Below, piece by piece: positions 33,387 through 41,939 of a DNA stretch of 64,000 nt. The DNA is taken from assembly GCF_937936315.1 (NCBI RefSeq), contig NZ_CALGWU010000006.1, positions 59,036 through 123,035 of the forward strand, written 5' to 3'. Under the pieces are notes generated by a model. The model saw only the letters and a list, made by a program, of their open reading frames with translations. It was not told the DNA's origin and did no database searches. How positions within the stretch are numbered: position 1 is the first letter of the stretch; every line of letters starts with the position of its first letter. Made by a program: the position numbers and the translations under genes. Source of the DNA: an uncultured Capnocytophaga sp. (GTDB lineage: Bacteria; Bacteroidota; Bacteroidia; Flavobacteriales; Flavobacteriaceae).

Positions 33387-35242
33387 GAAAACTCTTACTT
33401 CCCATTATTATCATATTCACTGCGGTCGTAATCTTATTGCGATTGTTCTTCCTGCAAATCGTCTTCCACGACGATAGCAACAACATTGATAATATCGCTA
33501 TCGAAACTGTTTATGACTACCCCGAACGCGGTTATATCTACGACCGTAACGGCGAACTCTTAGTCTCTAATCAACCCGCTTACGACGTGATGGTGATCCC
33601 CAGCGAGGTGAAAAATTTAGATACCCTCGAACTCTGTAGTCTGTTAGAACTCGAAAAAAACGATTTTAGAGAACGTCTCCAAAAAGCTCGCGACTATTCG
33701 CGCAAAAAACCATCAGTAATTGTACACCAACTCTCTAAAGATGATTATGCGGTACTCCAAGAAAAATTGCGCAAATTCCAAGGTTTTTATATACAGAAAC
33801 GTATGCTCCGCAGTTACCTCACTCACAATGCAGGGAACGTATTGGGCTACATCAGTGAAGTAAACGAGTGGGAACTCAAGAAAAACCCTTACTACCTCGC
33901 CGGAGAACTCATCGGGCGCAGCGGGGTAGAAAAACAATACGAAGAGTTTTTGCGCGGCAAGAAAGGAGTACAATACTACCAAAAGGACAAGCACAACGCT
34001 GCTATCGAACGTTATAAAAATGGGGTGATGGATACCCTGCCTATTATGGGGCAACCCTTGCAACTCACTATCGACATAGGTTTGCAGGCTTATGGCGAAC
34101 TGCTAATGCAAAAAAAACACGGTGGTATTGTAGCTATTGAACCCAAAACGGGCGAAATACTCGCTTTGGTCTCCGCTCCTACTTTCGATCCCGCTTTGTT
34201 AGTAGGACGCGAACGCTCCAAAAACTACACTGCTCTCTACAACGATTCTATCGCCAAACCTCTCTACGACCGTACACTACTCGCCGAATATCCCCCAGGG
34301 TCTCCTTTCAAAGTAGTAAATGCACTCATTGGCTTGCAGGAAGGGGTAATCACTCCTCAAAGTGTGTTCAGTTGTGGCGGTGGCTATCGCTATGGTGGAC
34401 ATATTATGCGATGTCACTGCGGACGTGGAGCTAACGACCTTTTACACGGCATTGCCCTCTCTTGTAATGCTTATTTTGCCAATACTTACAAGCGCGCTAT
34501 CGATATGAAAACCACCTCAGCAATAGGTATGGACAAGTGGAATGCTCACGTGCGCAGTTTCGGACTCGGTGGTTTCCTTGGCTCCGACCTCCCTACGGGG
34601 CGTGCAGGAAAAGTGCCTAATACTGCCTTGTACGACAAGCAATATGGTGCTAAGAGATGGAGCGGTACTACTAACATTTCTAATGCTATCGGGCAAGGTG
34701 AAATCCTTACCACCCCTATACAATTGGCGAATGTAATGGCTGCTATTGCCAATAAAGGCTATTTCTACACTCCTCACATTGTAAAGCAAATTGACAACAA
34801 ACAAACTCCTTTTAAAGAATATACTGTACCAAAGCATACTACCATAGACCCTAAACACTTTGAGCCCGTAATCAAGGGAATGAATATGGCTTATTTAGCT
34901 GGTACTGCGCGCCGTACTCAAATTGATGGCATCAATATTGCGGCAAAAACAGGAACAGCCGAGAACTTTATCAGGGTCAATGGCAAACGTATGCAACTTA
35001 CTGACCACTCTATATTTGTTGCTTTTGCCCCTGTAGAAGACCCTAAAATAGCTATCGCCGTATTTGTAGAAAACGGTTATTACGGAGCTCGTGTTGCCGG
35101 ACCTATCGCTTCTCTAATGATTGAAAAATACCTCAAAGGTGAAGTATTTCGTTGTGACCTCGAACGTCAAATGCTTGAAAAGAGCCTTGAACACGAATAT
35201 ATGAAACCGTATTTAGGAGAGAAATTTTATATCAATCAATAG
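33383..35242 (+). CDS. mrdA: Penicillin-binding protein 2 (transpeptidase)
   Basis: 619 residues. N-terminal transmembrane helix (about 5-25), pedestal domain (about 45-220, beginning with PERGYIYDRNGELL), then the transpeptidase domain. Active-site motifs are SPFK (SxxK) after AEYPPG, SCN (SxN), and KTGT. Crosslinks peptidoglycan during elongation. rodA would be expected next but is not there; maf follows after about 90 bp. Confidence 0.93.
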   Translation: MRKLLLPIIIIFTAVVILLRLFFLQIVFHDDSNNIDNIAIETVYDYPERGYIYDRNGELLVSNQPAYDVMVIPSEVKNLDTLELCSLLELEKNDFRERLQKARDYSRKKPSVIVHQLSKDDYAVLQEKLRKFQGFYIQKRMLRSYLTHNAGNVLGYISEVNEWELKKNPYYLAGELIGRSGVEKQYEEFLRGKKGVQYYQKDKHNAAIERYKNGVMDTLPIMGQPLQLTIDIGLQAYGELLMQKKHGGIVAIEPKTGEILALVSAPTFDPALLVGRERSKNYTALYNDSIAKPLYDRTLLAEYPPGSPFKVVNALIGLQEGVITPQSVFSCGGGYRYGGHIMRCHCGRGANDLLHGIALSCNAYFANTYKRAIDMKTTSAIGMDKWNAHVRSFGLGGFLGSDLPTGRAGKVPNTALYDKQYGAKRWSGTTNISNAIGQGEILTTPIQLANVMAAIANKGYFYTPHIVKQIDNKQTPFKEYTVPKHTTIDPKHFEPVIKGMNMAYLAGTARRTQIDGINIAAKTGTAENFIRVNGKRMQLTDHSIFVAFAPVEDPKIAIAVFVENGYYGARVAGPIASLMIEKYLKGEVFRCDLERQMLEKSLEHEYMKPYLGEKFYINQ

Positions 35243-35328
35243 TTAGATTGGATATTAAAAATAATTGCCTTTTGCTGGTGATTTTCTTGTAACTTGCGCT
35301 CTTAATCCAAATCAAAAAATCAACAAAT

Positions 35329-35886
35329 ATGAAAAAAATAATCCTTGCCTCAGGCTCACCGCGCCGCCAGCAGTTCCTAAAAGAGTTAGACCTCCCCTAT
35401 GAGGTCATTCTCAAACCCGTAGACGAAACTTATCCTGCACACCTGCAGCGCGAGCAAATCACTGATTATTTGGCACAACTAAAAGCCACACCTTTTGCAG
35501 GAGAAATACCTCCTAACTGCGTGCTCCTCACTTCCGATACCATCGTGTGGCACGAGGGTAAAGCCTTGGGCAAACCCAAAGACACTGCCGATGCCTTTGC
35601 AATGTTGCATTCGCTCTCTGGCAAGACCCACGAGGTGATTACTTCCGTATGCTTTACTACCGATGAAAAGCAAGTTACTGAACACTGCATCACCAAAGTA
35701 ACTTTCAAAGAACTTTCTAACGACGAAATCAGCTATTACATAACTAAATATCAACCATTCGACAAAGCAGGAGCTTACGGCATCCAAGAATGGATTGGGC
35801 ATATAGGTGTTACCGCTATCGAAGGTTCTTATAACAACGTAATGGGACTGCCTACGCACTTAATTAGCAAATTCATAAATTCGTAA
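35329..35886 (+). CDS. maf: Maf-family nucleoside triphosphate pyrophosphatase
   Basis: 185 residues. N-terminal ILASGSPRRQQFL, a catalytic Asp in LLTSDTIV, and GKPKDTADA are all family hallmarks. Hydrolyses non-canonical or excess dTTP/UTP to monophosphates. The C-terminus (LISKFINS) and the stop are encoded within an octamer array. Confidence 0.92.
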   Translation: MKKIILASGSPRRQQFLKELDLPYEVILKPVDETYPAHLQREQITDYLAQLKATPFAGEIPPNCVLLTSDTIVWHEGKALGKPKDTADAFAMLHSLSGKTHEVITSVCFTTDEKQVTEHCITKVTFKELSNDEISYYITKYQPFDKAGAYGIQEWIGHIGVTAIEGSYNNVMGLPTHLISKFINS

Positions 35887-35894
35887 ATTCTCAA
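35863..35894 (+). repeat. Octamer array, ATTAGCAA type
   Basis: ATTAGCAA, ATTCATAA, ATTCGTAA, ATTCTCAA. The maf stop (TAA, 35884-35886) lies in the third unit, so the last eight or so codons of maf are array sequence. Confidence 0.8.
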
Positions 35895-35897
35895 AAT

Positions 35898-36132
35898 ATG
35901 AAAAAATTCCTATTCCTGCTCCTACTCCCTTGCTTATCTTCCTTTACAGAGAAGAATAAACAATATCAAACCGAGGATTTTCGTAAAGATATTAGAACTC
36001 AGTCCAGGAGAATACTATAATTTAATGGTAATAGATAAATGAGTTTTCTTATAAAAAACTATTTTCCCCTTTTATACAGAAGGACAAAAAGATATGATTT
36101 ACATCAAAGAAGCAAAACCTATTGATAAATGA
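35898..36132 (+). pseudogene. Frameshifted remnant of a small exported protein
   Basis: An ATG at 35898 opens a signal peptide-like MKKFLFLLLLPCLSSF and runs 40 codons to a stop at 36018-36020. In the +1 frame the sequence continues sensibly as ILELSPGEYYNLMVIDK and stops. Further on a third stretch, TEGQKDMIYIKEAKPIDK, ends in TGA overlapping the next ATG. Together these look like a decayed secreted-protein gene, possibly with an internal duplication of its C-terminus. No family recognised. Confidence 0.45.
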
Positions 36133-36659
36133 CGACTCATAAAGTGAAACATATCATTGTTTTTATGTACTTTTGTTCTTTTTTCTTGTACTCACAAGAA
36201 AAACATTGCATTACTTTTACGGACAATACCTGTGCTTGTAAGTCTTGTTATACTGATTATTATGCTTATACAGATATAGATGTTTACAAAATAGATGCTA
36301 TTCATTATACTCAAAAAGAATTTAAAGCGAGTTTTTACCCTTGTGGAGATGGACAAAAGGGAGATAATTTTTTCCTTTTAGATACCGTAGCACACTTTTT
36401 GCCTAAAAAAATAAAGAGAAAAGTACATAACTATTATCGCAAAAAAGGACTTGACACCACTGCTTATCTATTTATACAAGAAAAGGATTCTTTTCCAGCA
36501 GTTGTTTTGGAGAAAAACGCTCCTTTTATAGAGCGAATGTGCAAAAAAACAAAGTTAGATATGAAGAAAAATGTAATTGCAACAGCTTTAGTTTTTTCTA
36601 TATTTGCAAAAGGTGAAATCTACCACCAAATAGTAGTCGAAAAATTGAAAGAGCAATAA
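36129..36659 (+). CDS. Secreted cysteine-containing protein, unknown
   Basis: 176 residues. An N-terminal hydrophobic segment (about 8-21, ending LYSQ) looks like a signal peptide. The mature N-terminus is cysteine-rich (CITFTDNTCACKSC) and another Cys pair follows (YPCGDG, RMCKK). No family recognised. It starts with ATGA overlapping the stop of a decayed upstream frame, so it may be the surviving distal gene of a broken small operon. Confidence 0.6.
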   Translation: MTTHKVKHIIVFMYFCSFFLYSQEKHCITFTDNTCACKSCYTDYYAYTDIDVYKIDAIHYTQKEFKASFYPCGDGQKGDNFFLLDTVAHFLPKKIKRKVHNYYRKKGLDTTAYLFIQEKDSFPAVVLEKNAPFIERMCKKTKLDMKKNVIATALVFSIFAKGEIYHQIVVEKLKEQ

Positions 36660-36674
36660 AAGCAGTTAATTTTT

Positions 36675-36726
36675 CTGATTATCAGTCGCTTTTTGGTATA
36701 TTGTAGGGGCGAATGGCAATTCGCCC
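36675..36726 (+). repeat. Dispersed element copy B
   Basis: CTGATTATCAGTCGCTTTTTGG linker then GGGGCGAATGGCAATTCGCCC palindrome. The linker through GTAGGGGCG is identical to copy C at 38101-38136; the palindrome loop differs. Confidence 0.85.
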
Positions 36727-36766
36727 TCTATAGCAATTCTAAAACAAAAAACAAACATTATACATT

Positions 36767-38005
36767 ATGAAAAAACTCATACTTTTACTCCTATTCCCAT
36801 TAGCCCTGCAAGCACAAGCATTGGTGGAGAAAACTCCACCCGACTATATCAAAACGATTATTTTCAAAGCCGACGCCAACGACAAGAACCAATTCCCTAT
36901 CGTGCGCCGTAATGAGTCGTTTAGCTTGCAGTTCGATGACCTCGGGGGGAATGAGGAAACTTACTACTACAAAATCACCCATTGCAATGCGGATTGGTCT
37001 GCCTCTTCTCTGCTGAAAAGCGAATATCTTAAAGGTATTGATAACCAACCACTACAGCCCGAGAGCAACTCCTACGGCACCCTGCAAGGTTATTCGCATT
37101 ACCGCCTTACTTTCCCTAACGAACTCACCAAAATCACTCTTAGTGGCAACTATATGCTCTCTATCACCGATAGTTATGGTACAGAACTCTTTTCACGCCG
37201 TTTTGTACTCTATACACCCCAAGTGAACGTACTCACCGAAGTAAAACGCGCTCGCGATTTGCAGTATTTCGATACCCAACAAGTGGTGCAGTTCACCGTT
37301 CGGCAGAAAGATTTCAGACTTGATAATCCCAATGTAGCAGTGAAAGTAGCTATCCTGCAAAACTACCGTTGGGATACGGCTATCACGGGCGTAAAACCTC
37401 AATATGTAATGGGTAACGACCTCGTGTATCGCTACGACCGCGAAACAGCTTTTTGGGGTGGCAATGAGTATTTCTATTTCGATAGCAAGGATATACGAGT
37501 GCCAGCATCAGGTATTTCGCGTATCGACCGTAGCAAATGGGTGAACAGCTACCTCTTCCCTAATGTAAGCCGTGCGAGCAATGTCTATACCTATTATCCC
37601 GATATCAATGGCGATTTCTTGGTTAGTACGCTCAACGGAATGAACCCTGCCAACGAAGCCGATTACACCCAAGTGCATTTCGCCTTAGAAGGTAAATCTA
37701 CTTTTTGGAATAAAGAAGTGTATGTATACGGCAAGTTCAGTAACTACGAGCTCCGCGATGAGTACAAACTCACTTATGACGAAAAAGACGGACTTTTCAA
37801 AGGAAAAGTACTCCTCAAACAAGGGTTTTACAACTATAAGTTTGCTACCAAATCAGGTAACACAATTGATTTTAATGAGATAAGTGGTAATTTTCAGCAG
37901 ACAGAAAACACTTACCTCGTGCTTGTATACTACCGCGCTCCTGGCGCTCTCTATGACGAAGTAGTAGGTATCGGCTCTGCCTCTGGCGCGAATATCACTC
38001 AATAG
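36767..38005 (+). CDS. Type IX secretion plug-type protein (DUF5103)
   Basis: 412 residues with a signal peptide (about 1-17, ending LQAQ). The sequence follows the DUF5103 family throughout (for example QFPIVRRNESFSLQFDDL, YYYKITHCNADW, FVLYTPQVNV). This family includes the Plug protein that closes the SprA translocon on the periplasmic side in Flavobacterium johnsoniae. Its presence with PorP/SprF and CTD proteins elsewhere in the window supports a functional T9SS. The stop is followed directly by TGACGAA heptamers. Confidence 0.85.
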   Translation: MKKLILLLLFPLALQAQALVEKTPPDYIKTIIFKADANDKNQFPIVRRNESFSLQFDDLGGNEETYYYKITHCNADWSASSLLKSEYLKGIDNQPLQPESNSYGTLQGYSHYRLTFPNELTKITLSGNYMLSITDSYGTELFSRRFVLYTPQVNVLTEVKRARDLQYFDTQQVVQFTVRQKDFRLDNPNVAVKVAILQNYRWDTAITGVKPQYVMGNDLVYRYDRETAFWGGNEYFYFDSKDIRVPASGISRIDRSKWVNSYLFPNVSRASNVYTYYPDINGDFLVSTLNGMNPANEADYTQVHFALEGKSTFWNKEVYVYGKFSNYELRDEYKLTYDEKDGLFKGKVLLKQGFYNYKFATKSGNTIDFNEISGNFQQTENTYLVLVYYRAPGALYDEVVGIGSASGANITQ

Positions 38006-38026
38006 TGACGAGTGACGAATGACGAA
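38006..38026 (+). repeat. Heptamer array, TGACGAA type
   Basis: TGACGAG, TGACGAA, TGACGAA, starting on the base after the DUF5103 stop codon. Each unit carries TGA. Confidence 0.8.
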
Positions 38027-38030
38027 TTAT

Positions 38031-38150
38031 TGTATATCTTTACACTTTGCCAAAGTTTTAATTGCTCGTCGTGCTACGACCTTTGGCAAAGTTGACTACC
38101 CTGATTATCAGTCGCTTTTTGGTATATTGTAGGGGCGTTTTGTAAACGCC
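38031..38150 (+). repeat. Dispersed element copy C (full length)
   Basis: The most complete copy. CTTTGCCAAAG and CTTTGGCAAAG form the outer stem around an inner GTCGT-GCT-ACGAC stem (38045-38089). The CTGATTATCAGTCGCTTTTTGG linker follows, then a GGGGCGTTTTGTAAACGCC palindrome. Confidence 0.9.
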
Positions 38151-38218
38151 TAATAAAACAAAACCTTTTAGCCCCCTTTTTAGATGTTTTTCTCATCAAA
38201 AAAGTAGCTTTTACAGAT

Positions 38219-38269
38219 TGTCCCCCTTCGGGGTTGTCGGCAATTGCCGAGTAAGTGAGTCGGGGGCAA
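38219..38269 (+). repeat. Nested hairpin sequence upstream of rarA
   Basis: CCCCCTTCGGGG, a perfect 14-bp palindrome TCGGCAATTGCCGA (38237-38250), and CGGGGGCAAT at the end that pairs imperfectly with ATTGTCCCCC at the start. GC-rich relative to its surroundings. It abuts the heptamer array that contains the rarA start. Confidence 0.65.
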
Positions 38270-38302
38270 TTGTTAATTATTAATTGTTAATTATTAATTG
38301 GA
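38268..38302 (+). repeat. Heptamer array, AATTGTT/AATTATT type
   Basis: AATTGTT, AATTATT, AATTGTT, AATTATT, AATTGGA. The TTG in the last unit is the probable start codon of rarA. Confidence 0.85.
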
Positions 38303-39575
38303 AAACTTAGCAGAACGTATGCGCCCTACTTCCCTTGCGCAATATGTGGGACAAGAGCACTTAGTAGGAGCTCAAGGGGCTTTGCGCCAACAGATAGAAC
38401 GCGGTCTTTTGCCATCGCTCATCTTTTGGGGTCCCCCAGGTACGGGGAAAACCACGTTGGCAAATATCATTGCGCACCAAAGCAACCGCGCTTTCTATAC
38501 CCTGAGTGCCATTAGTTCAGGGATTAAGGAAGTGCGCGAAGTAATTGACCAAAGCAAGCAAAGCAGCGGACTCTTCACTACCCAAAACCCTATCGTCTTC
38601 ATCGACGAAATTCACCGATTTAACAAAACCCAACAAGATTCCCTCTTGCAGGCTGTCGAAAAAGGGTGGATTACTCTCATTGGAGCAACTACCGAAAACC
38701 CCAGTTTTGAGGTGATTCCCGCCTTGCTCTCTCGTTGCCAAGTGTATATCCTCAAGGCTTTTGAGCGCAAGGATTTAGAACAACTGCTCCACAATGCCAT
38801 TACCCGAGATGCGATTCTCAAAACCAAAGATATCCAACTGCAAGAAACCGAAGCCTTACTAAAACTCTCAGGCGGTGACGGTCGCAAGCTACTCAACACT
38901 TTTGAGCTGGTTATAAACGCTACCCCCGACGGTGAACCTGTTGTTATTACCAACGATAGTGTATTGCACCTCGTGCAGAAAAACACCGTGCTATACGACA
39001 AAACGGGTGAGCAACACTACGATATCATTTCGGCTTTTATCAAATCGATACGCGGAAGTGACCCCAATGGCGCGGTCTATTGGTTGGCACGAATGATTGA
39101 AGGTGGTGAAGATGTGAAGTTTATCGCACGCCGTATGCTCATTCTCGCTTCGGAAGATATAGGCAATGCAAACCCTACAGCAATGATTTTGGCAAACAAC
39201 ACCTTTCAAGCTGTAACCACTATTGGTTACCCCGAGGCGCGTATTATTCTCAGTCAGTGTGCTATATATCTCGCTTCTTCGCCTAAGAGCAACGCTTCTT
39301 ATAAGGCAATCAACAAAGCCCAACAAGTGGTAAAGCAAACGGGCGACCTCAGCGTACCTATCCACTTGCGCAATGCCCCTACCAAACTGATGAAAGAACT
39401 CGGCTATGGCAAAGACTATCAATATGCTCACGATTATGAGAGCAATTTTGCCTTTCAGGATTACCTCCCTGATGAATTGCAAGGAGAAACCTTCTATGAA
39501 CCCTCCGATAATCCCCGTGAGAATGCCCTACGCGACTACCTTAAAAAACTATGGGGCGACCGCTATGGGTATTAA
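38298..39575 (+). CDS. rarA: Replication-associated recombination ATPase RarA
   Basis: 425 residues. AAA+ ATPase with Walker A GPPGTGKTT (about 45-53) and Walker B VFIDEIHRF, plus the family start LAERMRPTSLAQYVGQEHLVG. Acts at stalled forks and is related to clamp loaders. The conserved ENLAERMRP can only be included if translation starts at the TTG at 38298, which is part of a heptamer array. The ATG at 38319 would remove it. Confidence 0.92.
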   Translation: MENLAERMRPTSLAQYVGQEHLVGAQGALRQQIERGLLPSLIFWGPPGTGKTTLANIIAHQSNRAFYTLSAISSGIKEVREVIDQSKQSSGLFTTQNPIVFIDEIHRFNKTQQDSLLQAVEKGWITLIGATTENPSFEVIPALLSRCQVYILKAFERKDLEQLLHNAITRDAILKTKDIQLQETEALLKLSGGDGRKLLNTFELVINATPDGEPVVITNDSVLHLVQKNTVLYDKTGEQHYDIISAFIKSIRGSDPNGAVYWLARMIEGGEDVKFIARRMLILASEDIGNANPTAMILANNTFQAVTTIGYPEARIILSQCAIYLASSPKSNASYKAINKAQQVVKQTGDLSVPIHLRNAPTKLMKELGYGKDYQYAHDYESNFAFQDYLPDELQGETFYEPSDNPRENALRDYLKKLWGDRYGY

Positions 39576-39593
39576 AGATTAGGAATAAAACAT

Positions 39594-39631
39594 AAAAAAG
39601 TTGCCTTCTTCAAAAGAGGACAACTTTTTTC
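39594..39631. terminator. Bidirectional intrinsic terminator
   Basis: AAAAAAGTTGCC...GGACAACTTTTTT with one bulge, between convergent rarA and a secreted-protein gene. Confidence 0.8.
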
Positions 39632-39655
39632 TTTAGGTTATTTTATAATCTCGTA

Positions 39656-41110
39656 CTATTTGCAAGATGAAGTATAATCATCTACTAATTGTATCATACC
39701 TTCTTTAGTTAGAGTATTGTATTTGGTTACATCTAATGAAGAACAATTAACGTATTTGCTTAGTATTTTTTGTATTTTCTCAGCACTTTTAGAACCAAAA
39801 GTAGCTTTAGTTCCTAAATAAACTGCTTTATCAGCTTTTTTAATCTTCAAGTAGTAATCTTCAGGATATTTGCTGTGAGCCAACACATAGTTTCCGTCCT
39901 TTTCATAGAGAATTTCAAAGAACTGAGCAGCTCCTGAAAGCACATTTAGATCTGAACCTCCGTGACCAAAAAAGCCATCTTCACTACCTTTTGCACCTAA
40001 GAAACAACGTTCGCCTATACAGAATTTATTGCCGTCTTTAGCTTTAAAGTACAAATCTTTTTCTCCTTCTCTTTTGAGTTTCACTGTAGCTCCATAAGAG
40101 GTGAGATCGGACATATTTTTATCTTTACCAATAATCGCATCTACCGATTGGAATTCAATAGTGATAAGACCTTCTTTTTTATCACCTTTAGCATCTATCA
40201 CGTAACCCGCAGCATCGTAAATATTTACAGTTTGCTTTTTAGCTTCTTCTACCTTTGCATTGTTCTGCTCGTTTACAGCATTCTTTTTATCTTCTATGAA
40301 TTGGTTGAAACGTTCTGTCATATCGCCAAAAGGGTATCCATTAGCATACAATCTCTTAACAATGCGCTTGTTAGCATCATTCATTTTTGTTAGCTGACTA
40401 AATACAGGGAGTTCTTTTTCGTCATAGGTTTTGATGATGAAAAATTCTTTGTCCTTTTGGTTGAAATTATGGTGTTTAGCAGTTGCCACCACATTGCCTT
40501 TGCTATCGGTTACTGTAAAGTTGTTGATAACAATACCTCCATCGCCAGATTCTTCTTTTCTTTTGATGAAGCCTATCTTCTTGCCATTTTTAACGATTAC
40601 CTCACCTTCTACCGAAAGATTATCGGCAGTTGCCAAATTATCTTCAGTTTGATTGGTGTTTTTCTCTTGTTGGAAAATATTATCCCATTTTTCAGAGAAA
40701 GGACGATCTGAAGTTTGGAAGAAAGCTGTTACTACCGCAGGGTCAATACCTTTTTCGGTAAGTAAGTTTGTCCCCGATTTGTAAACACAATCGATAACGT
40801 ATTTCTCTCCAGAGAAAGTAAACTTCACTTTATCAGGAATTTCCACCTCTCTAATCACTCCATTGCCATTAGAGAACTCTATCCAGCGGTGTGGAGCTGT
40901 GTTTCCTTGAGCGGTTTCTTCAGTAAGGAAAGCTCTGAACAGCAAATTGTTAGAAAGATCGCTAAATACGAATTTGCCATCTTTTTTCTCAAACTTAGCA
41001 ACAGGAGTTCCATCTATTTGGAGTTCTCCTTTTTTCACTTTGAAACTTTGAGCACAAACATTCATTACTGAAAGTATGGCTACTAAAAACAAGATTTTTA
41101 TTCTTTTCAT
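39656..41110 (-). CDS. Secreted protein, unknown
   Basis: 484 residues from the ATG at 41110 (a TTG lies 12 bp upstream). Signal peptide about 1-21, ending NVCAQ. The mature protein is rich in Lys, Glu and Asn with beta-type alternation and a Glu/Lys/Asn-rich helical linker (about 260-290). A Cys pair occurs at CIGERC and further Cys near the C-terminus. No domain recognised and no T9SS C-terminal domain seen. It has a good promoter and is transcribed divergently from the lipoprotein gene. Confidence 0.65.
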   Translation of the reverse strand: MKRIKILFLVAILSVMNVCAQSFKVKKGELQIDGTPVAKFEKKDGKFVFSDLSNNLLFRAFLTEETAQGNTAPHRWIEFSNGNGVIREVEIPDKVKFTFSGEKYVIDCVYKSGTNLLTEKGIDPAVVTAFFQTSDRPFSEKWDNIFQQEKNTNQTEDNLATADNLSVEGEVIVKNGKKIGFIKRKEESGDGGIVINNFTVTDSKGNVVATAKHHNFNQKDKEFFIIKTYDEKELPVFSQLTKMNDANKRIVKRLYANGYPFGDMTERFNQFIEDKKNAVNEQNNAKVEEAKKQTVNIYDAAGYVIDAKGDKKEGLITIEFQSVDAIIGKDKNMSDLTSYGATVKLKREGEKDLYFKAKDGNKFCIGERCFLGAKGSEDGFFGHGGSDLNVLSGAAQFFEILYEKDGNYVLAHSKYPEDYYLKIKKADKAVYLGTKATFGSKSAEKIQKILSKYVNCSSLDVTKYNTLTKEGMIQLVDDYTSSCK

Positions 41111-41136
41111 TTGTAAAAACAATTAAATTACGGCTG

Positions 41137-41166
41137 CAAATGTATGAATATTTCAGCAACAGACAA
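41137..41166 (-). promoter_or_regulatory. Promoter of the 39.7-kb secreted-protein gene
   Basis: Minus strand TTG (41166..41164), 19 nt, TACATTTG (41144..41137). Confidence 0.65.
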
Positions 41167-41183
41167 ATAAAATAATGGTTTGT

Positions 41184-41213
41184 TTGCCAATTGAAAAAAA
41201 GTTTATACCTTTG
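41184..41213 (+). promoter_or_regulatory. Lipoprotein gene promoter (copy 1 of a duplicated promoter)
   Basis: TTG 41184-41186, 19 nt, TACCTTTG 41206-41213. The 31-bp segment 41184-41214 is repeated exactly at 41764-41794. Confidence 0.8.
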
Positions 41214-41246
41214 TCCAGTCTTTAATCATAAAAAAGAAAAAGAAAA

Positions 41247-41711
41247 ATGAAAAAATTAAGTATTGTAGCCGTAATGGCAATGGCAATGGTAGCTTGCAAC
41301 AACAGCAATTCAACGCAAACTACCCAAACAGAAACCACCGAGGTAACCCCTTCTGCTACAGAAGAGATGCCACCCGTAGGAGGTGATAGAGATGCTCACG
41401 GCTGTATAGGCAGTGCAGGACAATCGTGGAGCGAGCTCCTGCAAGACTGTATACAAGTATTTGAAGTAGGAACACGCCTCAATCCTGTAGAGGTAAATAT
41501 GAATGATGCCATAATTAGTGCCTTTATTGTAGCCAAAGAAGGGGATAACAGCCAAGTAGAGCTATTCATCACTACGGAAGAGACCCATCCTCTCTTAAAA
41601 CAGGAGAAAGACGGCACTTACAAAAATGGTAAGTACGTTTATACCCCTAAAACGCAAGAACTTTCTATCGATGGCAAAGTCGCGTACAAGGGAGAAAAAT
41701 CTAAAATGTAA
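41247..41711 (+). CDS. Lipoprotein with DxHGCIGSAG motif
   Basis: 154 residues. Type II signal peptide with lipobox VAC at about 15-17. A Ser/Thr/Gln/Glu-rich linker (about 18-45) follows. The globular part opens with RDAHGCIGSAGQSWSELL and then DCIQVFEVG, a pattern I know from other uncharacterised Bacteroidota lipoproteins. The two Cys (in HGC and DCI) may form a disulfide. Function unknown. Confidence 0.75.
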   Translation: MKKLSIVAVMAMAMVACNNSNSTQTTQTETTEVTPSATEEMPPVGGDRDAHGCIGSAGQSWSELLQDCIQVFEVGTRLNPVEVNMNDAIISAFIVAKEGDNSQVELFITTEETHPLLKQEKDGTYKNGKYVYTPKTQELSIDGKVAYKGEKSKM

Positions 41712-41718
41712 AAAATAC

Positions 41719-41762
41719 AAACTCCTTCTTATCTGAAAAAATAAGAGGGAGTTTTTGTTTTT
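41719..41762 (+). terminator. Intrinsic terminator after the lipoprotein gene
   Basis: AAACTCCTTCTTAT, loop, ATAAGAGGGAGTTTTTG: imperfect stem followed by a T-rich tail. Confidence 0.8.
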
Positions 41763-41763
41763 A

Positions 41764-41793
41764 TTGCCAATTGAAAAAAAGTTTATACCTTTG
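41764..41793 (+). promoter_or_regulatory. Copy 2 of the duplicated promoter, probable purL promoter
   Basis: TTG 41764-41766, 19 nt, TACCTTTG 41786-41793, identical over 31 bp to 41184-41214. The transcript would carry a leader of about 140 nt containing dispersed element D and a heptamer array. Confidence 0.7.
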
Positions 41794-41803
41794 TGCCAAT
41801 ATT

Positions 41804-41872
41804 GGTGTATCTCTACACTTTGCCAAAGTTTTTAATGGCTCGTCGTGCTACAACTTTTGGCATAGTTGATTA
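41804..41872 (+). repeat. Dispersed element copy D
   Basis: Nested-hairpin module only (CTTTGCCAAAG ... GCTCGTCGTGCTACAAC ... CTTTTGGCATAG), with several substitutions that weaken the stems relative to copy C. Confidence 0.75.
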
Positions 41873-41900
41873 AAGAAACTATATACTAAATACTACCCCT

Positions 41901-41935
41901 AATTGTGAATTATTAATTGTCAATTGTTAATTGAA
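41901..41935 (+). repeat. Heptamer array, AATTGTT type
   Basis: AATTGTG, AATTATT, AATTGTC, AATTGTT, AATTGAA, ending 4 bp before the purL ATG. Confidence 0.85.
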
Positions 41936-41939
41936 AAAG

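Noticed and set aside
38219..38250. Rho-independent terminator before rarA
   Set aside because: The stem-loops are GC-rich but lack a T-run on either strand.
39656..41110. T9SS cargo protein
   Set aside because: It has a signal peptide, but no type A or type B C-terminal domain can be seen.
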